NCBI RefSeq assembly: GCF_008831285.2
Contig: NC_045140.1
Location: forward strand, 14,867,796-14,931,795
DNA length: 64,000 nt
Direction of reading: 5' to 3'
DNA from: Nymphaea colorata
Lineage: Eukaryota > Streptophyta > Magnoliopsida > Nymphaeales > Nymphaeaceae
Part shown: positions 1 through 11,386 of the stretch, piece by piece
How positions within the stretch are numbered: position 1 is the first letter of the stretch
Layout of the letters: each line of letters begins with the position of its first letter
Notes under the pieces: generated by a model
What the model was told of the DNA's origin: nothing
Seen by the model: the letters and a program-made list of their open reading frames with translations, nothing else
The model's database searches: none
Position numbers and translations under genes: made by a program

Positions 1-2030
1 AGATAAGAAATATAACGATTTGATGCTGCCCAAAGTCAAAGATGGAGCCCGAGTTCTCCGCACCCCTCAGTTCGTCAAATAATGCAACCTTAATTATTAT
101 AATATGATTCAAAATTAGTTCCTGTAAATATGATCAATCGAAGAGTTTGATGGCATGAATTCCTTCGAATAACATAACTTTAATTAAAGGGTGTGGTTTA
201 ACACTTTTTCCTTGCACCCTGTTTGCACGGAGGGAAGGAAGGCAGTGGAAGTAAATTTTGAGTTTGGATGATTAATTAACAAGAAGCAATAAAAATAATT
301 AAAGAGTAATGTGATTCCAATCCTTCCAACCGATGCCTTTTAACGGGGCATTAAATGATTAATCTTGCTTCTAGATTCATATTCGATTGGCGCCCCCTTG
401 GACAGTAGGAAGACGGAGAGCCATGAACAGAGCCAAAAACAGATTGCCTCTAGAAATAAACTAACTGTTACTGTCAATGCTAATGGTAGGGCACTGATGT
501 TTCATTGCAGTTCTGAGAAACTAAATGTTAACTAGGGAACTCCTGGAATTGAAAATTTTCAATCTTGGGTACTACGAAGGAAAATTAGCACCCCCAATCT
601 TAACTCCCACAGCATTTCTTTTCATCAATTGTATGTCCTCCAAGTACCTCTCTTCCAATGAGTTCTTTGATTTGTAGAGCTTCATTTGATCTGACCAATC
701 TTTATTTCACTGCAAACGCCAATTTACCAAAGATTGAAACAGGAGGCACCTTGATATCTGAATCAGGACTCTGAGGTTAGTATAAGATATTCGTGGCTAC
801 AAATAAAAAAGCTATAACAAAAAGAAAAGCTATAGGCGGCAACTTCTAGCAATCTCTCTCTTCTGCATTTATGTGTTATTTTTTTCTCTTATCAAGCTTT
901 GCTGATAAATTCCAGCACGGTCGTTTCAGCAAGCTTTGCTGATAAATACATGGACCATACTCATGAAACTCAAATAGGACTTGATGCAAAAAATAATATA
1001 AAGGAACACACAGAATGTAAAACCAAAACTTAGATAGCAGATTATTATGAAATCTAACAATGTTTTCTCAAGTTTAATCAGTTTAGTTGGAAGACAATCG
1101 TTGTGTCCCTTGTTCTGCACATGGAAGTGCAATATTTATGATAGCTCAGAAGAATTTACTAAGCATCATATTGAAGAATTTTTGTCATCTAGTGGCTATC
1201 TATAACTGTGGTAGTTAAGAAGAGAACAATTGTCTACTTAATCTTTCTTATATTTACAATATGTTAAACTGTTTCTTCTTTTATGGTAGGGCTATGACAT
1301 TGTTTCTGTCACTGATTTCAAAGGTCCACTGTTTTACAAATGCCCATGCTAGCACCTATCTTTTAAATTGGGTCCTATTTTACTTTTTGGGCATCAAATT
1401 CAAGTATGCAGCTGAGGGAGCTGTTGTAAACTAAACTTCAAGTATGCAGCTGGTTTGAGCTGTTGTAAATTAAACTTTGTTTGAGACAGCTTTATTCACC
1501 TTGTTTATGAAGGCGAGCCAAGTCGCTGTATGTTCACAATAAATACTTGTATGACCAGGTATCCATAAGCCTTATAGTTCTTGATTGCTTTGGGTTTCTG
1601 TTCATTTAGGATAAGCATATCTTTGTTCCAAATCCTGTATTTGAGTTGTATACTGCTTATTGTGTCATAGTTTTTCACAAGTAGCAACTTACATTGTTTG
1701 ACATGCGGGTCTTGCATGGAAGAAGGCTGTTGACTTGATCAAGAATTGTGCAAGCCTTGATATATTCTAAGCATCACTAATATGCTTGCTTTTAGTGTAT
1801 TCTAAGATGAATTTGATTATTATGCTTATTAACCTGCAGAACAGAAGAAAACAAGAACAACCTGCAGAACAGAAGAAAACAAGAAACTAAGAGGAAAAAT
1901 AAAGTGAGTGAGTGAAGGAGACTTTGTCCATATCAAAGGCACCGTCGCCAATTAATAAACATATAGACAAGTTTTAACATAGACGATGGCTTCCTCTCTG
2001 AATCTCTTATGGAAGTTTTAATGGAGGACA
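1..2030. other. Intergenic stretch, no gene seen
   Basis: AT-rich sequence with no open frame that looks coding. It holds small local duplications: CAAGCTTTGCTGATAAAT occurs twice near 893 and 931, a block ending AGCTGTTGTAAA is doubled at about 1402-1478, and a 27-bp unit (core CCTGCAGAACAGAAG) is doubled at about 1834-1887, just before the LINE remnant begins. These look like replication-slippage products. I see no promoter or RNA gene. Confidence 0.6.
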
Positions 2031-3110
2031 CTGCGTTGGTCGAAAGGGGGCAAGGGCAACTTGGGAGGGGAGCGGTCTGGAAAGCGTGAAGTCGGTGAGG
2101 GCTGCTCATACGATGCAAGTGGGGCAGATGAAGGCACCCAAATGGGCACTCAGGCCCTGGGCGGTGGGAATGGCAAGGGGAATCAGGAACGGCTGACGGC
2201 CTGGACGTCGGTGCCTTGTAGCTGGTCTCTGTGGTCGATCAGACTGAAGCGGACCCTTCAATGAATCTTCCTCCCTTGGGAGCCACGATGGTTAATGGCA
2301 AACGTCGCATGTTGATCCCACGGACGTCTTACAGTGAGATGCTCAAGCCGCTCGAGTTTACAGCTATAGCAGCCTTGGCTGGAAGGCTGGGGAAGCCTCG
2401 CCTTGTTTACCCATTCATTTTTGAGAACCTCCGTAAGCAATGGGCATCATTCTGCAATGGCAGGTTCATTACAGTGGGCAAAGGGATCTTCTTGGTGAGG
2501 GTTTCATCCCAGCAGGAGCTGGACCAGGGATGTGGAAGGTGGGAGGTCGCACCCTCGTTGCCAACCGGTGGCATCCAGGGCAGGAGTACAAGATTGAGGC
2601 GTCTGCGTGTGTTAGAATCCGGTGATTCGTCTTCCAAAATTGCTTGTTGGGTCTTGGAATGCTAGAGTTTTTCTGATGCCACTGCAATGATAGGGGGTCG
2701 ACTGGTTGTTGTGGACCAATTTACCAGGAGATCGGAAAGGGTGAGATATGCCCGCATCCAAATCGAAATCCCTCTCGGTTTTGTTCCAGTGGGGAAGATA
2801 AGAGTTATAGGTCGTGGATGGTTCTGTGGTTTCTCAACTCATCGAATATGAATTTAAGGTTAGGTAGTGTGCTCGATGTGGGGCTATCAACCATTACTCT
2901 GAAGATACTGCCCAAAAGAGTAGCGGGGAAAAGGATCAATGACCAAGAGGCGATCTTGGTCCTATAAAGAGAAGCAAGAGATCGGCATTGAATCTAACTG
3001 CTTTCGGTCTTTGAGGGAGGAATTAAAGGATGCGTCAGATGCTGCAGAGCAGCAGGCCGCGGGTGAGTCGATGGTCTCCATCTGAACTCCCTCTGAACTC
3101 CCTCTCTTCG
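2030..3110 (+). mobile_element. LINE (non-LTR retrotransposon) remnant, ORF1 part
   Basis: Decayed ORF1 of a plant L1-type LINE. Pieces of a DUF4283-like gag domain can be read in more than one frame: residues like ENLRKQWASFCNGRF and KGIFLVRVSS at about 2390-2510, then WKVGGRTLVANRWHPGQEY at about 2530-2590, then GGRLVVVDQFTRRS followed by RYARIQIEIP at about 2694-2780. A CCHC zinc-knuckle follows at 2868-2910 (C-x2-C-x4-H-x4-), but its last cysteine position is not Cys and a stop lies just before it. The pieces sit in the family order but are separated by frameshifts and stops, so this is a pseudogene. The copia element at 3116-8259 interrupts it and the remainder resumes at 8265. The assignment rests on family memory; the order of blocks makes it fairly secure. 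Confidence 0.7.
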
Positions 3111-3115
3111 AAAGT
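3111..3115. repeat. Target-site duplication, left copy (AAAGT)
   Basis: The 5 bp immediately before the TG of the 5' LTR. The same AAAGT follows the CA end of the 3' LTR at 8260-8264. A 5-bp duplication is the normal footprint of a Ty1/copia integrase and shows that the element went in as a unit and has not been rearranged at its edges. Confidence 0.9.
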
Positions 3116-3431
3116 TGTCAACACACACACGGCAGACCGTTGGCATGAGACACCCACACATGCCGTTGTCAAGAGCTGGACCATGGCTGACCGTTGGCAT
3201 GAGAGACAAGATATACATGGAAATGCCATACATAGAAATTTTGTAATAAAAATCAATTCTTACCATTCTCAACCTAGACGTTAACAATCTAAATGTTAAC
3301 ATTAGAGACGTTGGGAATTATTGTATATATTCAGTTTTACACTGTTTTGTAAAGTAATTAAAAATATTGCAATCATTCAACGCCTTCCTCTATCGCCACT
3401 TTCCTTCTCTCACGGTGCTTGGCTTCTAACA
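3116..3431 (+). repeat. 5' LTR of the copia element (316 bp)
   Basis: Begins TG and ends CA. It matches the 3' LTR closely from about position 3130 to its end. The head differs: here TGTCAACACACACACGGCAG, whereas the 3' LTR starts TGTCAAGAGCTGGACACACG, a 4-bp length difference plus substitutions. It holds one copy of the 92-bp block that is doubled in the 3' LTR. An LTR of this kind carries the element's promoter; a TATA-like TGTATATATTC lies near 3322-3332. Confidence 0.93.
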
Positions 3432-3443
3432 TGGTATCAGAGC
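3432..3443 (+). other. Primer-binding site (initiator Met-tRNA)
   Basis: TGGTATCAGAGC directly follows the CA end of the 5' LTR with no spacer. It is the standard plant copia primer site, complementary to the 3' end of initiator methionine tRNA, from which minus-strand cDNA synthesis starts. Confidence 0.95.
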
Positions 3444-3451
3444 ATTGAAGC

Positions 3452-6400
3452 ATGAACGTCGAAGGAGCAAAAATGAGCGACGCACTTCATGGCGACTCCA
3501 CTAGTTCAGATTCACACCATTCACACCAGGTGATGTCTAATCCTTTTTACATTCACCATTCAGATAACCCTGGAAATATGTTGGTGTTGCAACCTTTCAA
3601 TGAGGACAACTATGGTACATGGAGTAGGGCCATGTCTATGGCTATTTCGGCCAAAAACAAAACTGGTTTCATTGATGGTTCAATTACGAAACCTGTGAAA
3701 ACAGACCCATTATATCTGCATTGGGTTCGATGTAACCATCTTGTGTTATCGTGGATTTTAAACTCCATTAGCAAAGATATTGCAACCAGCATTATTTATG
3801 CTACCACAGCAAGAGAGGTCTGGCAAGATCTAAAAGAAAGGTTTAACCAAAGTCTTGCCACTAGGATAAATCAAATCCAAAGTTCCATCTCTCGTTTACA
3901 GCAAGAAACTGTGTCGGTGACCTCATACTTCACCAAAATGAAAGCTTTGTGAGATGAATTGGGATCGTATTCTCCACTTCCTGAATGCTCATGTGGGGCG
4001 ATGAGAGTCTATTCAGACCAGATTCAAAGAGAAAAAAGTATTCAATTTTTGATGGGATTAAATGACTCCTACAATGCCATTAGAGGGCAAATTCTTCTCT
4101 TAGACCCTTTGCCAAATGTGATGAGAATTTATGCGTTAATCTTGCAAGAAGAAAAGCAACGGGAAGCTAGGTTCTTGAGTACACCAAATGAAGGGACTGC
4201 TGCCTTAGCCGTTTCACAAACAACCCATGACAAGGTTGCCAATCGCGACACCACCAATTTTAGATTTCAGAAAGGTCGAGGAAGTCGGCAAGCTAGACCC
4301 ACATGCAGTCATTGCCGTGGCATAGGTCATGTCAAAGAAAAATGTTTTAAGCTCATCGGATATCCTCCAGGACATCGATTCTATGATCCAAACTTTAAAC
4401 ATGTGGTGGCAGCCAATGTTACATCAAATCAAATGGCTCCCAACAAGAGCATACATGGGCCAAATAGCATTGGACAAAACCTTAAAGAGGCAGCCCCAGC
4501 TTTTACGATGGAGGAGTACCACAAACTACTATCACTGGTCAAAAATCAGACACCAAACATCAACTTTGCAGGTAACACTACCACCTCAAAACTTGAATAT
4601 TCTCCTTGGATCATTGACTCAGGAGCAAGTCAGCACACATGTACTGATCAATCTATTCTCAAAGAATTAAGATCTTGTGATACACCGGTGACACTACCAA
4701 ACGGTAAGGTGGTTTCTGTTTGTCATATTGGTAAGGTGTCGCTACCTAATTTTGATATTAACAATGTGTTAAATATCCCATCATTCAAAGTGAATCTCTT
4801 GTCTGTTAGCGAGCTAACTAAAAACATGAATTGCTCTATCACATTTTTTCCTAATTACTGTGTTATGCAGGACCTGGCGTCGAAGACGATGATTGGTAGA
4901 GGTGATGTAAGGGGAGGACTGTATATGCTTCGGCCAGAGACAATGGAACAAAACTCCTGCTTAGCTGTTTCCAGCCACGAGCTTTGGCACAAAAGGCTAG
5001 GACACCCTTCTTTGACGCGTTTAAAGTTAGTTAATGATTATCTTGATTTGAACCTTAAATTGAATGAACATTTTGTGTGTGATGCATGTCATCGTGCTAA
5101 ACAGTCCCGTTTAAAGTTTGATTTAAATGAGATTTCGTCTACTCGCTCTTTTGATTTAATACATTGTGATATTTGGGGGCCGTATGCCCAAGCTTCTCTA
5201 TCAAGCGCGCATTATTTTTTAAGCATTGTAGATGACTTCTCTCGTGCAACATGGATTTTCCTAATGAGACACAAATACGAAACTTTGCATGTCATTAAAA
5301 ATTTCTTTTTCATGATCAAAACTCAATTTGATTGTCAAATAAAAACTTTATGTTCCGATAACGGATCTGAATTTTTTTCTCAAGAAATGAAAGATTTTCT
5401 GTGCCAACAAGGGACCGTTCACCAATATAGTTGTGTGGGAACACCACAACAAAATGGTGTTATAGAACGTAAACATCGGCACTTACTTGAGGTAGCTAGA
5501 GTATTACGGTTTGAATCAAATCTTCCTTTTCGTTTTTGGGGAGAATGCATCTTGACCGCAACCTACTTAATTAATCGTATTCCAACACCCAACACAAATG
5601 GAAAGACGCCTTTTGAAATTCTTTTTAAAAGAAAACCTTCTTCCAAACACATTCGTACTTTTGGCTCCCTTTGTTATGCTACCAAAATAAGTCCCAACAA
5701 AGATAAATTTGGGTCAAAGGCATATAAATGTATTTTTATAGGTTATCCGGATGGACAAAAGGCCTACAAAGTGTATGATTTAGAATCTCATAAAATTTTT
5801 ACTAATAGAGATATTGTTTTCTACGAGAATATATTTCCTTTTCATGAAACAAAGGACTGTGAGAGAGAAGTCGTCCTTCCTATGCCTTGTGATTTAGACG
5901 AAGATGCGTATGAGCATCTTTCAAACTTACGAAACAACACACCTTTGGATAATGACCAAATCGATCATCAAGATCCTGATAGCCACCAAAATGATAGTAG
6001 ACCAAATTCAGTTGAAAACACTTCTCTTCAACGGGTTCTGGATGACGATAGAAATGAGATTCAAATTGCTCCACCAAGATCAGATCCCACCAATGTTGAG
6101 CCGGTTAGGAGGTCCACTAGAATCCAAAAATCCGTTTCATGGCTGAAAGATTTCCATTGTTCTCTTGTTCCATCACCATCAACCAATCACGTCTGCACGC
6201 CAGGACAAAAGAAAGGAACCAGGTATCCTATATCAAGTTACACATCTTTTCAACACTTTTCTACTAAACATAGTGCTTTTCTCACATCTTTAGTATCTAA
6301 GTCTGAACCAGAAAGCTATTGTGACGCAATCCAACACAAAGAATGGCGGGAGGCGACGGATGCTGAAATTCGAGCTTTACAGGATAATAAAACATGGACT

Positions 6401-7840
6401 ATCACTACCCTACCAAAAGGTGTCAAGCCGATCGGATGCAAATGGGTGTACAAAATCAAGTACAAATCCGATGGATCCATAGAACGTTATAAGGCCAGGT
6501 TGGTTGCCAATGGTTATTCACAACAAAAAGGGCTTGACTTCAATGAGACTTTTTCGCCAGTCGCAAAAATGGTAACGGTACGTACACTATTCGCAATTGC
6601 TGCTAACCGGGATTGGATTATGTGTCAGATGGATGTCAACAATGCATTCCTACATGGAGATCTATATGAAGAAATATATATGCAAGTACCTCAAGGATAT
6701 GATAAACAGGGGGAGCATTAGGTTTGCAAATTACATAAGTCCTTATATGGACTAAAACAGTCTCCTAGAAATTGGTTTCACAAATTATCAATGGCCCTTC
6801 AAGAATTCGGGTTCACTCAATCAAAAGCCGATCACTCCTTGTTTACATATAAAAGAAAAACTATATTCCTTGTTGTGCTAGTATATGTTGATGATTTACT
6901 TATTGCAGGGAACAAAGAAGATGTCATTGAAGAATTTAAGCAATTTCTATGTAAAAAATTCTTCATGAAAGACTTAGGCAAGCCGAAGTATTTTTTGGGA
7001 ATTGAAATTCCTCGATCTAACCAAGGTATCTATTTATCGCAATAAAAATATGCATTGGATATTATACATGAGGCAGGGTTACTTGGAGCGAAACCAATGG
7101 AATTTCCAATGGAGCAGCACCACAGATTAGAAGTTGATCAAGGAGAGCTCATTAAAAATCCTACATATTATCGCCGTTTAGTTGGAAGATTGATTTATCT
7201 CAGTATTACACGGCCTGACATATAATTTGCTGTCCATATGTTAAGTCGCTTCATGCAACAACCACGTCTCCCACATCTTCATGCAGCTCTCAGGGTCGTT
7301 CGTTATCTCAAGCTCAATCCAGGCCAAGGGATTATGATGAGCAAACACAACAACATGCAATTAAGTGCGTTTTGTGACTCCGATTGGGCAGCATGTATAC
7401 AAACGCGACGTTCAGTCACTGGCTACTGTGTGTTCCTCGGTTCAGTTCCTATTTTATGGAAGACTAAGAAACAACAAACAGTCTCTAGATCTTCTGTAGA
7501 AGCTGAATATAGGGCAATGGCGAACGTCGTATGTGAAGTAACTTGGTTAAGGAACTTGTTGGACGATTTTCAAGTAATTCATACTTTTCCCGTTACAGTC
7601 TATTGTGATAATCAAGCAGCCTTACATATTGCAGCAAATCCAGTCTTTCATGAGCGTACAATGCATATTGAGCTGGATTGCCATGTTGTTCGCGAGAAAC
7701 TCCTACAAGGCATGGTTCGGACATGTTATGTTAGAAACAAAAACCAGCTTGCAGATTTATTTACTAAAGCTCTAAGACGAGAAGCGTTTCAACATCTCAT
7801 AAGCAAACTGGGCATTAAAAATCTTTACGCTCCAGTTTGA
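3452..7840 (+). pseudogene. copia gag-pol polyprotein, broken by four in-frame stops
   Basis: One frame of 1463 codons runs from the ATG at 3452 to the stop at 7838-7840 without a frameshift, but stops lie at 3950-3952 (TGA), 6719-6721 (TAG), 7043-7045 (TAA) and 7223-7225 (TAA). Domains in order: gag (N-terminal block with NEDNYGTWSRAM); CCHC zinc knuckle at 4304-4345 (C-x2-C-x4-H-x4-C); aspartic protease with DSGA at 4616; pre-integrase HHCC zinc site (ELWHKRLGHPS with CDACHRAKQ); integrase with D, D and E in DIWGPY, SDNGSEF and QNGVIERKH; reverse transcriptase with KARLVANGYSQQ and the catalytic YVDDLL near 6888; RNase H with CDSDWA and SVEAEYRAM. Protease, integrase and the N-terminal half of reverse transcriptase lie in one uninterrupted 920-codon stretch. 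All recognised catalytic residues are present. Length is normal for the family. Confidence 0.93.
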
Positions 7841-7847
7841 GGGGGAG
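7838..7847 (+). other. Polypurine tract before the 3' LTR
   Basis: The purine run GAGGGGGAG directly abuts the TG of the 3' LTR and overlaps the polyprotein stop codon. It primes plus-strand DNA synthesis in LTR elements. Confidence 0.88.
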
Positions 7848-8259
7848 TGTCAAGAGCTGGACACACGGCAGACCGTTGGCATGAGACACCCACACATGCC
7901 GTTGTCAAGAGCTGGACCATGGCTGACCGTTGGCATGAGAGACACGATATACATGGAAATGCCATACATAGAAATTTTGACCCACACATGCCGTTGTCAA
8001 GAGCTCGACCATGGCTGACCGTTGGCATGAGAGACATGATATACATGGAAATGCCATACATAGAAATTTTGTAATAAAAATCAATTCTTACCATTCTCAA
8101 CCTAAACGTTAACAATCTAAACGTTAACATCAGAGACGTTGGGAATTATTGTATATATTCAGTTTTACACTGTTTTGTAAAGTAATTAAAAATATTGCAA
8201 TCATTGAACGCCTTCCTCTATCGCCACTTTCCTTCTCTCACGGTGCTTGGCTTCTAACA
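7848..8259 (+). repeat. 3' LTR of the copia element (412 bp, internally duplicated)
   Basis: Begins TG and ends CA, followed by the right target duplication. It is 96 bp longer than the 5' LTR. Of this, 92 bp is a tandem duplication (7888-7979 and 7980-8071, starting ACCCACACATG and ending GAAATTTTG) present once in the 5' LTR; 4 bp comes from the head. The two 92-bp copies differ at only about two places. The LTR head TGTCAAGAGCTGGA also recurs inside, at 7903, and with one change at 7995, so the LTR contains older 55-bp internal similarity as well. Confidence 0.93.
7888..8071 (+). repeat. 92-bp tandem duplication inside the 3' LTR
   Basis: Copy 1 is 7888-7979 and copy 2 is 7980-8071. They differ at GCTGG/GCTCG and GACACG/GACATG. 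The 5' LTR has a single copy of this block. Since reverse transcription makes both LTRs identical at insertion, the duplication probably arose in this LTR afterwards, or the 5' LTR lost a copy. Confidence 0.9.
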
Positions 8260-8264
8260 AAAGT
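8260..8264. repeat. Target-site duplication, right copy (AAAGT)
   Basis: Five bases directly after the CA end of the 3' LTR, identical to 3111-3115. The flanking LINE sequence continues from here. Confidence 0.9.
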
Positions 8265-9460
8265 AAGTCTGAATGAGCAGGAATTCCCTTCGTTACCGTC
8301 CATGATTGCGAGCCAAACCGAATGAGCTGTCCTTTAAGTTGAAAGAGACCGAACTATGCAAAGCAGGGGTGAAGTTGAACGTCCCTCAAGAGGAGGAGAT
8401 GAATATTGACAAAAGGATCCCATGCCCCTAGGCCGTGCTGATTGCATCGAGGGTGTTCCATCCCCCAATGTTGTCCAGCCTTCCTTTGGCGATTTCTGGC
8501 TGTTGCAGGAAGAAGTGGGAAGAAGAACTCAGCTAAGGATGGGAAACGCGGCCTAAAAGGTAAGGAAGTCAGCTCACTCAAAAAGAGAGCTAGCCTCACT
8601 GGAGAACCAGACATCCTTGGAGAAATTCAGTTTCACTATGATCCCACGGTGACTGATGGTGGCGGTGATGCTCTGTTTAGGTCAAGTAAAGACCCCCTTC
8701 TGGTGGACTTAAGTGGATGATCCTGGTTCGCAGTCATTTGTTGAGCAGTCGGGTGAGAGAACATGGAGATGGAAAGCAAGGAGAATCGGCCGGGGACTTC
8801 GACGAAGGTACCCTGCGAGCCTAAATGATTTCCTTTCCCCTTCTGGATTGTTGTTAGTTGGAATGTGCGTGGTTTGGTTGGTAGGAGTTTGCATGAGGAG
8901 TTGTTGATGCTTCTGAGTTGAGTGAATCGAGATGTGGTGGTGCTCATTGACAAGAAGTTGAATGCCAATTTTCTGTGGAAATTTGCCCTTAAACTTCCGG
9001 CATGGAACCTACGAGTGTCCAATATTGAAGTTGAGGGGATTATGGGCCCCTTTTATAAAGTTGATAGGTTTAGTGGAGGGGGAAATGTTGTTGGTGTCTA
9101 CTTAAAACACCGATTTTCAGCCGCGGGTGGTGCTTTCCATAGACAAGATCCATCCTTGGTGATCATCGAGCTTCGGCCGTGGTACAAACTGTATAACTAA
9201 TTGATCTTGTTAGAATGAAAGATAGTAGAAGAGTCTCTGCCAGTGTTTGGTTTTATGGAAGCTGTCTTGCATGGAGTGCACAACAGTTTATTCACAGCTC
9301 TCTGTTGAACTTCTCATAGGCTATTGTATCAATGGCTGTTGTGGGAGGACTTCTGAGATGGAAACAAGAGCTCTTTATCGTGTTTGGCAACAACAATTCA
9401 AGTGGTTCAACAAAGGGGGTGTGGATACCATGGAAGCGTTTTTATTTTACTGACTTACCT
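8265..9460 (+). mobile_element. LINE remnant continued: ORF1 tail and ORF2 endonuclease start
   Basis: Resumption of the LINE split by the copia element. Near 8268-8300 a frame reads NEQEFPSLPSM, of the kind seen after the zinc knuckle in LINE ORF1. The start of ORF2 is recognisable at about 8850-9010: SWNVRGLVGRS is the usual first motif of the apurinic-type endonuclease of plant LINEs, followed after a stop by RDVVVLIDKKLN, where intact elements have a glutamate-bearing motif (here the key Glu position reads Asp-Lys). Endonuclease-like sequence runs to about 9200. At 9394-9450 a frame reads QFKWFNKGGVDTMEAF, resembling the linker ahead of reverse transcriptase. No reverse-transcriptase core or poly(A) tail follows, so the 3' part is missing or too decayed to see. 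Confidence 0.65.
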
Positions 9461-10942
9461 TTCTAAAGATACTATTAAAAAAATCTTCTTAGAAGATCCA
9501 TACCTCTAAAGTGTGGTATGAAAAGCTCAGTTTTTTGTACTTTGTTCTTTCATGATTTGTTTATCATATCGTCAACAATAAAGGTTGAGGAAGCCACGTC
9601 TCCCAGCATGTTTGCATCGTAAGAACTTATTTTCAATATACATTTGCACAAAATAAGCATGATTCTTGTACATTGAACATGATATATTAGCAGCCATGGT
9701 TTTGCTATTGCATGGTAAGAGAAGAAATCTCTTGCCTTTTCCAACTGCAGTTTGGTCTTCGGAATCCTCCAACTATATAGCGAGACAACTTGTTATCCTT
9801 CTGGATCAGGTCATCAAGTAGTTGTTTTAGCTCCAGCTTAACATCTGACAAATTGTTAACACCTCAAAATTTTTCATCTCACAATTTCAAAATCGTACAA
9901 ACAAATTTCACAAAACAATTGTGCAAAATTTCAAGGCGGGGTTTCGAGTCCAAATCCTAATCCAGTACTCAAAATTGGATCCAATTAGATTTGAAATTCA
10001 AATCCAATTGCAATTGTCATTTGAAATCTGTATCCAATTACAAAATTCAAATATGCATTTAAATCTAAAAACTAGATCTAATTTGCCAAGTAGGGATCAT
10101 ATGTGGGCCCCACCTAGCTCGTGTGGCGAAGGCCTCCCAAGGAGGCTACGCACCCATTTTTTTTCCAAAAAATATCTCCTTTCATTTAAAAATTCTATCA
10201 TCTTTAATGAAATTAGATAAGATCATCATTGAATTTCATAGGGAAGGAGAGATATTATGTCTCTTTCTCTCTATTACTTGGAAAGATCCTCTAATTAAGA
10301 GAGGAGTCAAATTCCGAACCTACTTAAGGCAAGTAGGCTCACCTAGCTGCACCTAGATGTAACCTCAACTTCAACTAAACTTAGTCAACATGATCTTAGC
10401 CTAGTCAAGGTCAGTGAAATGATTAGGTCTATTATACAATCCAATTACTTAGATAGGAATAGATTTTGACCAGATCAACTCTACTTTGACGGAAACAACT
10501 TGTCTCAATTTTGCTTCAATTTATCCAAAACAAATTACTTATTCAAAACTAAGTTTGAAATGAACTTTCAATTTCATATCCAAAGCTTCTATGCAAAAAC
10601 AAACATATAATATTAGCATCAATCAAATGACTTGTACATAATCCAAATAATTCTTAATCCTCAGTTTGGTTATCTTTGTTAAAAGCAGCAGAAATGGCTG
10701 GACCTTGGACCGATAGTTAGATCCCTTTCTCTTGATTTTTTTTTTCAAAATTCAAATTTTACTGATTCTCATCGACGCCCCCATAGGACTGAGAGGGGTG
10801 CAAACACAAATTAAGCAATCAAAAGTTAATAACAGTGTAGGGAGAGAGGACCCATGTCCAACTAAAACCGATCAAGCACCACAAACACGTGAGCGTTTAT
10901 CAGATGAATGAATCTATAAGTTAATTAGATCAGAATTGCTTT

Positions 10943-11386
10943 TCAGATTATGCTCACAAGCGCCAGAATCCAAACAGGTGCAACTAAAAGGTTGAGTCGC
11001 TGATTATATAGCAGCAGACAGTAGTATATACCTGAATGACCTCTTTTTGGCTTGAAGTCAGATGCTTCGTTCTTGAGTAACGAAACGAGTGCAGTATCAC
11101 CATTTTTATCTTCATCATAGCATGCAATCCTACTCAATATAGACGCTGCATCTTCTCAGTGCTCGCATTCTGTAGCACATCGATGTCATCTCTGCGTCGT
11201 CATGCAATTTGCTCAGTTCATTGTAGTGAACCTGATAAGCCAATACGTGGAAGATGGTGCTTCAGAGAAGAAGAAAAAATCATTTGCAGCTTCCCAACTT
11301 TTGAATGCACTTTCTATGCCAACCCATTGGCCAGATGCTGCAGCCCTTGCCAGCTTCTCTCTCGTCCTACCATGAATGGGAGTTAA
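10943..11386. other. Possible coding relic, strand undecided
   Basis: Two adjacent stretches look more coding-like than their surroundings. On the minus strand 11137-10943 is open with DEDKNGDTALVSLLKNEAS. On the plus strand, after a good acceptor (TCTTCTCAG at about 11158), a 70-codon open frame runs to a stop near 11373 and includes SQLLNALSMPTHWPDAAALA. I do not recognise either as a family. They could be exons of one unrecognised or decayed gene, or chance open frames; the opposite strands argue that at least one is chance. Confidence 0.2.

Larger units (their letters stand above)
3116..8259 (+). mobile_element. Complete Ty1/copia LTR retrotransposon (non-autonomous by mutation)
   Basis: A 5144-bp element with 5' LTR (3116-3431), tRNA primer site (3432-3443), one gag-pol frame (3452-7840), polypurine tract (about 7838-7847), 3' LTR (7848-8259) and a 5-bp target duplication. 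The gene order gag, protease, integrase, reverse transcriptase, RNase H marks the copia superfamily. Comparing the LTRs by eye over their shared part gives about six or seven substitutions in roughly 310 bp, apart from a changed stretch near the 5' edge, so the insertion is fairly recent. Four in-frame stops disable the polyprotein, so any movement would need proteins from relatives. It sits inside an older LINE. Confidence 0.95.
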
